Positions 16,035 through 26,300 of a stretch of DNA of 64,000 nt are shown here, one piece after another (within the stretch, counting starts at the first letter, position 1; each line of letters opens with the position of its first letter). Origin of the DNA: an uncultured Flavobacteriales bacterium (GTDB taxonomy: Bacteria > Bacteroidota > Bacteroidia > Flavobacteriales_D > Crocinitomicaceae); contig CALSTG010000001.1 of NCBI GenBank assembly GCA_943789205.1, positions 1,664,435 to 1,728,434 of the forward strand. The letters run 5' to 3'. A program made the position numbers and the translations under genes. The notes beneath the pieces were generated by a model that saw only the letters and a list, made by a program, of their open reading frames with translations, was not told the origin of the DNA and searched no databases.

Positions 16035-18488
16035 ATGAAAACAAGCTTTTTTTTAACATTGATCTTTTCTTTATTTACTCTTTTAGGTTTTTCCCAAAAA
16101 TCTATTTCGGGCATTGTAGAATCTGAGGAAGGTAAAGCCATTCCTTTCGCTAAAATTCGGGTGGTTCATTCGCAGAATGGAACCATTAGTGATGCAGAGG
16201 GTAAGTTTAAAATTGAGAACATTACTTCAGATTCAAAAAGAATCATTGTTCGTGCTTTGGGATATGCTGAGCAAGAAATTTCAATCGAAAGCAATACAAA
16301 TTATTTAAAACTTCAGCTTTTTAAACAGATACAAAATTTAGAAACAGTTCAAGTCGATGCGACACGGCCACAAGTCGATCCCTCGTCAGCCACAAAAATT
16401 AATAAGAAAGAAGATTTACAAGGCAAAAATTTTGGTCAAGACCTTCCTATTTTATTGAATACAATGCCTTCAGTAGTCACCACATCAGATGCAGGCGCAG
16501 GAATAGGTTATACGGGAATGCGTATTCGCGGAGTTGATGCAGAACGCATCAATGTTACCATAAATGGAATTCCTGTAAACGATCCGGAATCACATGGCGT
16601 TTGGTGGGTGAATATGCCAGATTTGGTGGGTTCAGTTGATAATATCCTTGTGCAACGTGGTGTGGGTACTTCAACAAACGGAGCGGCTTCCTTTGGTGCA
16701 AGTGTCAATATAAAGACTGATAATATTTCCGAGGAAGCTTACGGTACGATAGACAATGCTGTTGGAAGTTTCAACACTTGGAAAAGTTCAGTCCGTGCAG
16801 GTACAGGTTTAATTGATGGAAAATTCGCAATGGATGTTCGTTTATCAAGGATATTAAGTGATGGGTTTATTGATAGAGCAAGCTCGAACCTTAAATCTTT
16901 TTATTTGTCTGGGTCCTACGTTGGAAAAAAATCATTGATTAAGGCTGTTGCATTTAGCGGTAAAGAACGCACTTACCAATCCTGGTATGGCACTCCGGAA
17001 AGTGTCATTAATGGCGATGCTAATGAGATGAATGCATATGCAGATCGCAATTATTTATCGGATGCAGAGCGTGCAAATTTATTGGAGTCCGGAAGGTCTT
17101 ATAATTATTATACCTATCAAGACGAGGTAGACAATTACCAGCAGGACAATTACCAGCTTCATTTTACGCATACATTTTCACCAAAAACAACGCTTAATAT
17201 CGCAGGTCATTATACAAAAGGTCGAGGGTATTTCGAGCAATATAAATTTGGTCAAGATCTTTCGGATTATGGTTTCAGTAATGTAGTTGTTGGAGGAGAC
17301 ACTGTTGCAAGCACAGATTTAATCCGCCGCCGCTGGTTAGATAATGATTTTGTAGGTTTTGTGTATTCGTTATCTCATAACGTAAATTCAAACTTCAGCC
17401 TTCAGTTTGGTGGAGCGGGGAATACCTACATTGGAGATCATTATGGAGAAATAGTGTGGGCGAGATATGCATCTCAAAGTGAAATATATGACCGCTATTA
17501 TGACAACAATGCACAGAAGTCAGAATTTAGCTCATACCTCAAGGCAGATTATGTTAAAGGTAATTGGAGTCTATACGCAGATGTTCAATACCGCTATGTA
17601 GATTATAACTTTGGTGGTTTCGATGATGTTTCTGGAAACCTAATTGATATAGACCAAAAAGAGGTTTATAATTTTGTTAATCCTAAAGTAGGTGGTTCTT
17701 ATGCTTTTGATGCGAACAACAGATTGTTTCTGAGCGCCGGTATTGGAAACAGAGAGCCAGTTCGTAAGGATTTCAGAGAAAGCTCTATGCAAAGCCGTCC
17801 AGAGCATGAGACTTTGACGGATTTAGAGCTTGGACACTCTTTTGAGGCTGCCAAGCTTCAGGTGCGAACCAATATTTATGTTATGAATTACGAAAACCAA
17901 CTGATTAATACTGGTAAAATAAATGATGTGGGTGCTTACACAAGAATTAATGTAGACGAAAGCTACAGACTCGGAATTGAGCTAGCGGCAATTGTACGAC
18001 CATTCGATGTGTTAGATGTCCATGCAGGATTTACGTACAGTGAAAATAAGATTGCTTCTTTTACTGAATACGTTGATAATTATGACGACCCAAATTACGA
18101 ACAGACACAAATTGACCACGAGAATACTGATATGGCTTTTTCACCGAACGTGATTGGTAATATAGGATTTACTTACAGACCCGTTGAGGGGCTTGCCTTA
18201 AACTGGATGACAAAATATGTGGGAGATCAGTTCTTAGACAATACCTCCAATCAAGATCGAAAAATTGATGCGTTTTCGTATTCAAATGTAAGTTTGAATT
18301 ACACCATTGAGGACCTTGTTTTTAAGTCAATCACTTTTGGTGTTCAGTGCAATAATATTTTGGATGCCAAGTACCAAAACAATGGATATACTTGGGGTTA
18401 TATCGCAGGAGGTCAAAGAACAGTAGAGAATTTCTATTACCCCCAGGCAGGACGAAATTTCATGTTTAGGCTATTAATTGAGATATAG
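16035..18488 (+). CDS. TonB-dependent receptor under TPP riboswitch, probable thiamine uptake
   Basis: About 817 residues. I place the start at ATG 16035, which gives the signal peptide KTSFFLTLIFSLFTLLGFSQ; an upstream TTG at 16011 adds eight unlikely residues. After the signal comes a carboxypeptidase-regulatory-like domain (SISGIVESEEGKAIPFAKIRV), then the plug (MRIRGVDAERINVTINGIPVNDPES) and a long beta-barrel ending in Phe-rich strands (GRNFMFRLLIEI). Such receptors import large or scarce solutes across the outer membrane with TonB energy. The TPP riboswitch upstream strongly suggests that the substrate is thiamine or a precursor. This arrangement is known from Bacteroidota. A second barrel gene follows. 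Confidence 0.88.
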   Translation: MKTSFFLTLIFSLFTLLGFSQKSISGIVESEEGKAIPFAKIRVVHSQNGTISDAEGKFKIENITSDSKRIIVRALGYAEQEISIESNTNYLKLQLFKQIQNLETVQVDATRPQVDPSSATKINKKEDLQGKNFGQDLPILLNTMPSVVTTSDAGAGIGYTGMRIRGVDAERINVTINGIPVNDPESHGVWWVNMPDLVGSVDNILVQRGVGTSTNGAASFGASVNIKTDNISEEAYGTIDNAVGSFNTWKSSVRAGTGLIDGKFAMDVRLSRILSDGFIDRASSNLKSFYLSGSYVGKKSLIKAVAFSGKERTYQSWYGTPESVINGDANEMNAYADRNYLSDAERANLLESGRSYNYYTYQDEVDNYQQDNYQLHFTHTFSPKTTLNIAGHYTKGRGYFEQYKFGQDLSDYGFSNVVVGGDTVASTDLIRRRWLDNDFVGFVYSLSHNVNSNFSLQFGGAGNTYIGDHYGEIVWARYASQSEIYDRYYDNNAQKSEFSSYLKADYVKGNWSLYADVQYRYVDYNFGGFDDVSGNLIDIDQKEVYNFVNPKVGGSYAFDANNRLFLSAGIGNREPVRKDFRESSMQSRPEHETLTDLELGHSFEAAKLQVRTNIYVMNYENQLINTGKINDVGAYTRINVDESYRLGIELAAIVRPFDVLDVHAGFTYSENKIASFTEYVDNYDDPNYEQTQIDHENTDMAFSPNVIGNIGFTYRPVEGLALNWMTKYVGDQFLDNTSNQDRKIDAFSYSNVSLNYTIEDLVFKSITFGVQCNNILDAKYQNNGYTWGYIAGGQRTVENFYYPQAGRNFMFRLLIEI

Positions 18489-18552
18489 AGGAGGTAATGC
18501 AAGTGCCACAGTTACGTTCATAGTTTTTACTTTATAAGAAATGGTACAAAAC

Positions 18553-18579
18553 TTGCTAATTTTGGAGTGTGTATATTTG
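18553..18579 (+). promoter_or_regulatory. Promoter (TTG, 16 bp, TATATTTG) for the downstream barrel gene
   Basis: TTG at 18553-18555 and TATATTTG at 18572-18579 match Bacteroidota -33/-7 elements. They lie 30 bp before the ATG at 18610, supporting that ATG as the original start of the frame-broken gene and suggesting it can be transcribed apart from the TonB receptor. Confidence 0.45.
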
Positions 18580-18609
18580 GAATCCAAAAGAAATAAAAAA
18601 TAAAACGAA

Positions 18610-19480
18610 ATGAAGCTTTTTAAATTTTTGATACCCGTATTATTATTATCCTCGAATCTTGTTAAAGGTCAAGATTCAAAAATTGAAGAATCTACACACC
18701 AAGTCGGATGACGTTGAAATTAAAGTTAAAAAGCAATCCTACGAGGCGCATTGGGCAGGTTTTGATGTGGGTTCTGTTATCCTGATGAATTCAGATTTTG
18801 GAACTGATTTTACAAATGGATCATGGTTGGATACTCCATGGTGGGAAAATGATATTGTAAACTCTACAACAATATCGATGAACCTTTTTGAATATAAGCT
18901 GCCGATATTTAAGCAATACCTAGGGCTTACTACAGGATTTGGTTATCGAAACACAAACATTTCGTTTCGAAATAATTATGAGTTAGATTACAATGATGAT
19001 GGTGTTTATGCAAATCAGATTGACCTCGCTTCGGAGCAGGAAGAAATGTCTGAAATCAAACAAAATTGGCTTGCAGTTCATTATTTGACCGTTCCTTTGT
19101 TGTTAGAATTTGCTACAAAAGTCGAAGGCAAGAAAAGCTTTTATTTCAACGCAGGGGTTGTTGGTGGTGTTCGTGTAGGGTCGAGAACAACTTTAAAGGG
19201 TAAATATGATAATGGTGACAGATTCACTAATGTTAGACGAGCTAAATACCAACTGAACCCATTCTTTTTGGACGCTTCATTTAGAATTGGTTATGGTGCT
19301 TTTGGATTATTTGGTTCTTATAGTTTGTACTCTATGTTCAATAGAGGCAAAACAGTAAATGTTCACCCATTGCGTGTAGGAGTTACATGGAACTGGCATT
19401 ACAGCGGAAATGGCAAAGAATCCGAATCTAATGAGTTTGATTTTGATTCATTCGGAGCAGAGGAAGAAATCGATTTATAG
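18610..19480 (+). pseudogene. Outer-membrane beta-barrel protein gene with a frameshift after the signal peptide
   Basis: An ATG at 18610 opens a good signal peptide (MKLFKFLIPVLLLSSNLVKGQ) followed by DSKIEESTHQ, but this frame stops at TGA 18709-18711 after 33 codons. The remaining ~260 residues, a Gly/aromatic-rich outer-membrane barrel (AGFDVGSVILMNSDFG, GVVGGVRVGSRTTL, LRVGVTWNWHYSG), continue in the +1 frame. That frame has no start with an export signal. Removing one base between about 18660 and 18710 would join the two parts. Either the gene is broken, the base is a sequence error, or ribosomes shift frame. The acidic tail (ESNEFDFDSFGAEEEIDL) is intact. Confidence 0.65.
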
Positions 19481-20209
19481 CACACTAAAAAGTAACCCTG
19501 CTAATACAGCACCAACAATAGGTCCAATTACAGGAATCCAGGCATAGCTCCAATTTGATTGGGCTTTTTCACCCCTGATGAGTGTGTATACAATTCTCGG
19601 ACCTAAATCCCTTGAAGGATTTATGGCATACCCTGTGGTACCGCCTAAAGACATCCCGATAGCCCAGACTAAAATTCCGACGGGGAGTGCGTCTAAGGAA
19701 CCAATTCCATATTGAAGTGTCTCTATGCCATCTATTTGAAGTGCTGGCTTGACTAAAAATAAGATTCCAAAAACTAAAAAGAAGGTGCCGTAAGCTTCAC
19801 TGAATATATTTCGAGGTGTGTTTTTTATTTTGGGAGCAGTACAAAAACAGCCTCTGAAGGTCAATTCGTCCTGAGTTTGTTTAAATTGATCGTGATATAA
19901 TTGATAGTTCAAGAAGCTGCCAAGCATCGCACCTAAGGTTTGGGCGGCGGCATACGAGGGGACTAATGCCCAGTCAAATTTACCTGCCATTGCTAGACCG
20001 ATACTAACAGCTGGGTTTAGGTGAGCACCGCTTACATCTCCAGAAATAACAACACCTAAGAAAACAGCAAATCCCCAAGCCATGGTAATGAGTATCCATT
20101 TAGGATCTTTTTCTCCCTCTGTATTTTTTAAGGAAACATTCGAGACAACACCAGCACCAAATACGATGAGTACACAAGTTCCAATTAGTTCAGCAATAAA
20201 AGGTGTCAT
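19475..20209 (-). CDS. glpF: Glycerol facilitator / aquaporin (MIP family)
   Basis: A 244-residue major intrinsic protein with six membrane segments and both pore half-helices: NPA at 65-67 (GAHLNPAVSIG) and a variant NPS at 197-199 followed by Arg200-Asp201. The Asp after the Arg is the usual mark of glycerol-conducting members, as against water-specific ones. The Ala-to-Ser change in the second motif is uncommon. The start overlaps the glpD stop by 4 bp, so it is the third gene of a glycerol operon and should let glycerol enter for GlpK. Its stop overlaps the convergent barrel gene by 6 bp. Confidence 0.9.
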   Translation of the reverse strand: MTPFIAELIGTCVLIVFGAGVVSNVSLKNTEGEKDPKWILITMAWGFAVFLGVVISGDVSGAHLNPAVSIGLAMAGKFDWALVPSYAAAQTLGAMLGSFLNYQLYHDQFKQTQDELTFRGCFCTAPKIKNTPRNIFSEAYGTFFLVFGILFLVKPALQIDGIETLQYGIGSLDALPVGILVWAIGMSLGGTTGYAINPSRDLGPRIVYTLIRGEKAQSNWSYAWIPVIGPIVGAVLAGLLFSVL

Positions 20210-21738
20210 ACAATATATTTTGAAGCCAAAGGTAAAAATAAATCAAGTTGTTTAGCAGTCCATGTATCATCCTTTTTTAGCGCTTTTGCCATTATTTGAG
20301 CAACCTTTGGAGCAATTTTTATGGTTTCATTTGCATCAATAAATAAACACCTTATCCTTCTTGCCAGTACATCTTCGAGGTTAATGGCCATTTCTACTTG
20401 AATCGCATATAAAATCATTGCTTCACTAATAAGTATATGATTTGATAAAGAAACCATAGATCCAAAGGTCTTAAGCCTTTTTAATTCGGTACCATAAACG
20501 TGCAGTGGATCTTGAAAGTCAACATCATCTTTGAATCCAAATAGAGGTATAGAGGAAGTAGTACTTTTACCAAATTGAAGTATTTTATCTCTTAATAAGT
20601 AGTCTATGGCTTCTGAACCCATAAGTCGATAGGTCGTCCATTTCCCACCTAGCACATGTATGATCCCTTCACCTGATTTATGAATAATATGAGCTCTTGA
20701 CAATTCTTTTGTGCTTGAATTATCGTTATTTGATACTAGAGGTCGAAGACCAGTAAAAACACTTTTAATATCTTTTTTTTGTGGGTATTTGAAGAGGTAA
20801 TGTTTAACATTTTCTAATATAAAATCAATATCCTTCAATGGTGTTGATAGGTCAATATCAATTTCATTAGATTCCTCATCAGTTGTACCAATAAGCGTTT
20901 TGTCATTCCAGGGTATAACAAAAAGGACTCTACCATCGATTGTTTTGGGGATCATTATGGCATTTTGTGAATCAAGAAAAGAACGATCGACAACAATATG
21001 AGTACCTCTGCTTGCTTTAATTTTAAATTTAGAGGCTATTGACATCATTAATTTATTTGAAAATACACCAGTTGCATTTATGATGTATTTTGAAGAGAGG
21101 TGAAATTCCTTTTGATCAATTTTATCAAGAGCTATAATTCCAGTAATAGATTTGTTCTCTATCTTAGGCGATAAGTATTCCATATAGTTTAATACAGCAC
21201 CCCCCTCGATTTCAATGGTATGCGCTAGGCTTATTGCGAATCTAGCATCGTCAAATTGTCCATCCTTATATTTGACTCCGCCTTTTAGTCCTTTTGTATT
21301 TATGGAATTTAAATGTTCAATAGTCGCTTTTTTATTCAAAAACTTTGTGCCGCCAAAACTCCATTTCCCGGAAATAGCGTCATAAAGTTTTAAGCCTATT
21401 CCATAAAAAATGAAATGAATCCAGCTGTAGATTGGAATAATAAAATCTTTATTTTGTACTAAGTGTGGTGCGTTTTTTTTCAAGATGTATCGTTCCTGCA
21501 GTGCTTTTCTGACCAATTTAAATTCTGCATTTTTTAAGTACCGCACACCACCGTGTATGAGTTTGGTGCTTTTTGATGAGGTACCTTTGCTAAAATCATA
21601 TTTTTCTATGAGAAGCACTTTCATTCCTCGCGATGCAGCATCCAATGCAGCGCCAAGACCTGTCGCTCCTCCTCCAATGACAATTAAGTCCCAAACGGAA
21701 ACTTCAGATAAAAGCAGAATGTTTTTATCTCGATTCAT
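20206..21738 (-). CDS. glpD: Glycerol-3-phosphate dehydrogenase (FAD, quinone-linked)
   Basis: Oxidises glycerol-3-phosphate to dihydroxyacetone phosphate and passes electrons to the membrane quinone pool. The 510 residues show the FAD-binding motif VIGGGATGLGAALDAA, the SSKSTKLIHGGVRYL segment typical of GlpD, the IVVDRSFL region and HVLGGKWTTYRLMG near the flavin site. Its start overlaps the glpK stop region by 14 bp and its end overlaps the MIP gene by 4 bp, so all three are probably one transcript. Confidence 0.94.
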   Translation of the reverse strand: MNRDKNILLLSEVSVWDLIVIGGGATGLGAALDAASRGMKVLLIEKYDFSKGTSSKSTKLIHGGVRYLKNAEFKLVRKALQERYILKKNAPHLVQNKDFIIPIYSWIHFIFYGIGLKLYDAISGKWSFGGTKFLNKKATIEHLNSINTKGLKGGVKYKDGQFDDARFAISLAHTIEIEGGAVLNYMEYLSPKIENKSITGIIALDKIDQKEFHLSSKYIINATGVFSNKLMMSIASKFKIKASRGTHIVVDRSFLDSQNAIMIPKTIDGRVLFVIPWNDKTLIGTTDEESNEIDIDLSTPLKDIDFILENVKHYLFKYPQKKDIKSVFTGLRPLVSNNDNSSTKELSRAHIIHKSGEGIIHVLGGKWTTYRLMGSEAIDYLLRDKILQFGKSTTSSIPLFGFKDDVDFQDPLHVYGTELKRLKTFGSMVSLSNHILISEAMILYAIQVEMAINLEDVLARRIRCLFIDANETIKIAPKVAQIMAKALKKDDTWTAKQLDLFLPLASKYIV

Positions 21739-23215
21739 TGCTTAATATATTTTGAATTCTATGATTCCATAATTTTAACATTTCACTTGTTGTTTCCGAA
21801 TATTGAGGCGTAAAGCTTTTTTCCTCCTCCCACAAATCTTTTAACGACGCTTTATCTTTCCAATAACCGCAACCAAGTCCTGCCATAAATGCAATACCTA
21901 ATGCAGTTGTTTCCGTTATTTTTGGTCGGATTACTTTTGTATTTAAAAGATTGGCTTGAATTTGCATCAGTAAGTTATTTCTACTTGCGCCGCCATCTAC
22001 TTTTAGATTTGAAAACTTGATGCCTGAATCTTTTTCCATTTCTACTATAATTTCCATAGAACGAATGGCAATAGCCTCAAGAGCAGCTCTCGCGATATGG
22101 CCTTTCTCGGTTCCTCTGGTTAGTCCTAAAATCCCTCCTGTAGCATGCGGATCCCAGTAAGGTGCACCAAGTCCTGTTAATGCAGAAATAAAGGTTACTC
22201 CGCCATTATCGATAACGCTTAAGGCGAGATGCTCAATCTCTGCAGCATCTGTTACAAGGTCCAATCCGTCCCGAAGCCATTGAATGAGCGCGCCGCCAAT
22301 GAAAACACTTCCTTCAAGTGCATATTCTACTTCATCATTTATTTGCCATGCTATTGTTGTTAGCATTTTATTTTTTGAGCTTACTGCTATTTGACCAGTA
22401 TGCATCATACTGAAACATCCTGTCCCATAAGTGTTTTTAACAGCGCCAGGTGTAAAGCAAAGCTGACCGAAGAGGGCTGCTTGTTGATCACCTGCAATGG
22501 CACAAATTGGTATGCTACTTTCCCAATCTTCTAGTTTGGCATCCGCATCATTTGAAACACTCTGGACAACTCTGGGTAGCATTTCATGTGGAATGTTAAA
22601 AAGTTCAAGAAGCTCTTTGTCCCATTTGTTTTTATGAATGTCGTACAACAAAGTGCGACTCGCATTACTCGGGTCTGTTATGTGTTTTTCTCCACCGCTA
22701 AGATTCCAAATAAGCCAGGTATCAATTGTTCCAAATAGCAGCTGTCCTTCCTCAGCTTTTTTTCTTGCACCTTCAATATTTTCAAGAATCCATTTGATTT
22801 TGGTTCCAGAAAAATAAGGGTCTAATAACAAGCCAGTTTTAGACATTATTAGCGGTTCAATTCCTTTTTCTTTAAGCTCGTTACAATAATCGCTTGTTCG
22901 TCTATCTTGCCAAACAATTGCATTATAGATTGGTTTTCCTGTATCTTTTTCCCAAACTACGGTCGTTTCTCTTTGGTTGGTAATACCAATACCTCTGATA
23001 TCATGACTAGAAATTTGATGTGTTGACAATACACTTTGCAAGGCTTTTTTTTGACTAGACCAAATCTCAAGAGGGTCATGCTCAACCCAGCCCTCTTTTG
23101 GAAAATGTTGTTTAAACTCAAATTGAGCTTTGGCAATTTCATTACCTTTTTTATTAAATATTAAAGCCCTTGAGCTAGTAGTCCCTGCATCGATTGATAG
23201 GATGTATTCATTCAT
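21725..23215 (-). CDS. glpK: Glycerol kinase
   Basis: Phosphorylates glycerol with ATP to glycerol-3-phosphate. The 496 residues have the FGGY-kinase N-terminus (SIDAGTTSSRALIF), the WQDRRT substrate loop, GDQQAALFGQ, GTGCFSMMHTG and the second-domain signature GLGAPYWDPHATGGILGLTRGT, followed by KVDGGASRNNLLMQIQAN. Length matches the family. It is the first gene of glpK-glpD-glpF. A 21 bp interrupted palindrome at 23220-23240, only 4 bp before the start codon, may be the operator. No GlpR-type regulator gene lies in the window. Confidence 0.96.
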   Translation of the reverse strand: MNEYILSIDAGTTSSRALIFNKKGNEIAKAQFEFKQHFPKEGWVEHDPLEIWSSQKKALQSVLSTHQISSHDIRGIGITNQRETTVVWEKDTGKPIYNAIVWQDRRTSDYCNELKEKGIEPLIMSKTGLLLDPYFSGTKIKWILENIEGARKKAEEGQLLFGTIDTWLIWNLSGGEKHITDPSNASRTLLYDIHKNKWDKELLELFNIPHEMLPRVVQSVSNDADAKLEDWESSIPICAIAGDQQAALFGQLCFTPGAVKNTYGTGCFSMMHTGQIAVSSKNKMLTTIAWQINDEVEYALEGSVFIGGALIQWLRDGLDLVTDAAEIEHLALSVIDNGGVTFISALTGLGAPYWDPHATGGILGLTRGTEKGHIARAALEAIAIRSMEIIVEMEKDSGIKFSNLKVDGGASRNNLLMQIQANLLNTKVIRPKITETTALGIAFMAGLGCGYWKDKASLKDLWEEEKSFTPQYSETTSEMLKLWNHRIQNILSNESR

Positions 23216-23219
23216 AAAG

Positions 23220-23240
23220 TTGATGCTTTAAATTAGCATC
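23220..23240. promoter_or_regulatory. Interrupted palindrome upstream of glpK, candidate operator
   Basis: TGATGCT and AGCATCA form perfect 7 bp arms around a 7 bp A/T spacer, located 4 bp upstream of the glpK ATG and within the 107 bp spacer to divergent dnaE. There is no following T-run on either strand, so it is not a Rho-independent terminator. The size and symmetry suit a dimeric regulator. Alternatively it is an RNA hairpin that masks the glpK start. Confidence 0.4.
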
Positions 23241-23275
23241 AGAAAAATTACAAAAAATAGTTTTCAACACGCGGA

Positions 23276-23303
23276 TTGTGGGGCATTGATTTCTTTATCT
23301 TTA
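23276..23303 (+). promoter_or_regulatory. Promoter-like TTG, 17 bp, TATCTTTA upstream of dnaE
   Basis: TTG at 23276-23278, then 17 bp, then TATCTTTA at 23296-23303 (7 of 8 to TAnnTTTG), 19 bp before the dnaE ATG at 23323. Spacing fits the Flavobacterium consensus. Confidence 0.4.
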
Positions 23304-23322
23304 TTCTTCAAAGAAATTTTCA

Positions 23323-26300
23323 ATGTACCTCATTTTTGATACCGAGACAACAGGGCTACCTACGAAAGGTTATAATCAACCCATTAGTGATGTTGAGAAC
23401 TGGCCTCGTGTAGTTCAACTAGCATGGCAACTTCATGATGATGATGGAACACTAATCGAGCATAAAGATTTCTTAATTCAGCCAGAAGGATTTGATATTC
23501 CATACGGTTCAGAGAAAATTCATGGCATTTCAACTGAGCTGGCATCCCAAAATGGGATTACACTATCCGAAGGTCTAGAATTATTCAATGAGGTAGCTTC
23601 GAAGGCAACCTTTTTAGTTGGTCATAATGTAAAATTCGATGTCAACGTACTAGGCTGCGAGTTTTTCAGGTCAGAAGAATCTATTGAATGGACCGAAAAA
23701 GCCATTTTAGATACCTGCACCGAAAAGACGGCAAACCTTTGTAAGTTACCCGGTGGGAGAGGAGGACGTTTTAAACTACCAACCTTATCAGAGCTTCATG
23801 AACACCTTTTTGAGTCTCAGTTTATGGAGGCGCATAACGCTACTGCCGATGTTGAGGCCACAACGCGATGTTTTTTAGAATTAATTAGACGTCAATCATT
23901 CACGGTAAATGAGCTACAAAAGAGAGAAGACTATTTTCTGAAATATAAAGAGGTCAATCCTGCTCCTATTGCCTTAATAGGTCTTAAACATTTAAATCTT
24001 AAGGGGGAGAGCACCAAGCTCAGAGAAGCAGCTGAATTAGCACAAGCCTCATCTGATCAAAAAGGAACCTCCGTTGATGCACAAAATCTTAGTGATTTAA
24101 CATTTACACATCTTCACAACCATTCTCAGTATTCTATATTACAATCAACTGCGAAGGTTTCGGGTATTATCGAGAAAGCCGCTTCCCAAGGTATGCATGC
24201 TATTGCGTTAACGGATTCGGGTAATATGATGGCGGCATTTCATTTTGAGGCTGCAGCCAATAAGATAAATAAAAGTATACGAGCTGAAAAGATTGAAGCT
24301 GAGACGTCAGGAACACCTTTTCATAAAAAGGAAATACTACCGATAATAGGTTGTGAATTTAATGTATGTAGAGATCGAAATGATAAAACTCAAAAAGATA
24401 ATGGCAACCGTATCGTTTTATTGGCAAAAAATAAGGATGGATACCAAAATTTAATAAAGTTAGCGTCAATTGCCTATACTGAAGGTATGTATTATGTTCC
24501 GAGAATTGATAAGGACATCATTCCGGAGTATAAAGAAAATCTTATTGTATTATCAGGTGGTATTCAAGGTGAAATATCGAATTTACTATTGAATGTTGGT
24601 GAGAAACAGGCCGAAGATGCTTTAAGCTGGTGGCACAGCCAATTTGGTGATGATTTTTATGTGGAATTAACAAGACATGGTGTTGAGGTAGAAGGGAGGT
24701 TAAACCCTTCCCTTGTTCGTTTGGCACGCAAACATAATGCCAAGTTGATTGCAACGAATAATTCATTTTACATTGAAAGAGAAGACTCTAATGCACATGA
24801 TGTGTTGTTATGTGTAAAAGACAATCAACTTGTTGAAACACCAAAAGGCCGTGGTCGAGGTTTTCGATATGGTCTTGAAAATGATGAATATTATATCAAG
24901 TCATCTGATCAAATGAAGTCTCTATTTAATGACCTTCCTGATGCGCTATTAAATACAGAGGAGATTGTTGGTAAATGTTCAGCATACCAACTTGCTAGAG
25001 AGGTTCTTTTACCAGAGTACGATATACCGACAAAATTCATTGCTTCGGAGGATAAAGTAGATGGTGGCAAGCGAGGCGAAAATGCATTTTTACGACATTT
25101 GGTATATGAGGGTGCGGAAAGACGTTACGGAAACATTGAAGATTCCCTCAAACAAAGAATTGATTTTGAATTGGCAACAATTGAAAACACGGGTTATCCA
25201 GGATACTTTCTCATCGTTCAAGATTTTTGTAATGCAGCACGGGACATGGGGGTGAGTGTAGGACCGGGTAGGGGATCTGCAGCAGGATCTGTAGTTGCTT
25301 ATTGTATTGGTATTACAAACATTGACCCTATTAAATATGATTTACTATTTGAGCGATTTTTGAATCCAGACAGAATTTCAATGCCTGATATTGATATTGA
25401 TTTTGATGATGAAGGTAGGGGCAAAGTTATCGATTATGTAATTGAGAAATATGGTTCGAATCAAGTGGCACAAATCATTACTTACGGAACTATGGCTGCC
25501 AAATCTGCAATTCGTGATACGGCACGTGTCATGAATTTACCCTTAAACGATGCAGATTCATTGGCAAAAATGCTTCCAGATATTTCGTTGAATAAACTTT
25601 TTGATATGGAGGAAAGCCTCCTTATTGATAAACTGAAAAACCAAGAGGAGGTTTCGAGAGCTCGAGAACTTCGTAAACTCATTAAACAAGAGACTAAATC
25701 TGCTGAAGTTCTTCGGAAAGCAAAAGCGATTGAAGGTTCCGTTCGAAATACAGGCATACACGCGTGTGGTGTGATTATTACCCCTGATGATTTAACAAAT
25801 TTTGTACCCGTAGCGACAGCAAAAGATTCTGATCTAGTCTGCACGCAATATGATAACTCTGTGGCCGAAGATGCTGGACTTCTTAAAATGGACTTCCTTG
25901 GTTTAAAAACCTTGACCTTAATCAAGGATGCTATTAAGTACATTGAGCAAACGAAGGGTATTGTTATCAATCCTGATGAAATACCCATAGATGATAAAAA
26001 AACATATGAGTTGTTCCAGAGAGGAGAGACCATTGGTATTTTTCAATATGAATCTCCAGGGATGCAGAAATATCTCAAGGAGCTCAAACCTACCCAGTTT
26101 CTTGATTTAATAGCGATGAATGCTTTGTACCGGCCTGGTCCAATGGAATATATACCTTCTTACGTAAAACGTAAACATGGTGAAGAAGAAATCGAGTATG
26201 ATCTCGATGATTGTGAAGAATTTCTAAAGGAGACCTATGGAATCACGGTATATCAAGAGCAAGTAATGCTACTCTCCCAAAAGCTTGCAGATTTCACAAA

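Noticed and set aside
18489..18523. AGGAGG followed by a very short ORF (about eight codons) after the TonB receptor
   Set aside because: A Shine-Dalgarno-like sequence is out of character for the window and the ORF is too short to support; the barrel gene's own promoter lies further down.
23220..23240. Palindrome before glpK considered as a terminator
   Set aside because: No T-run follows on either strand and it lies directly before a start codon, so an operator or leader hairpin fits better.
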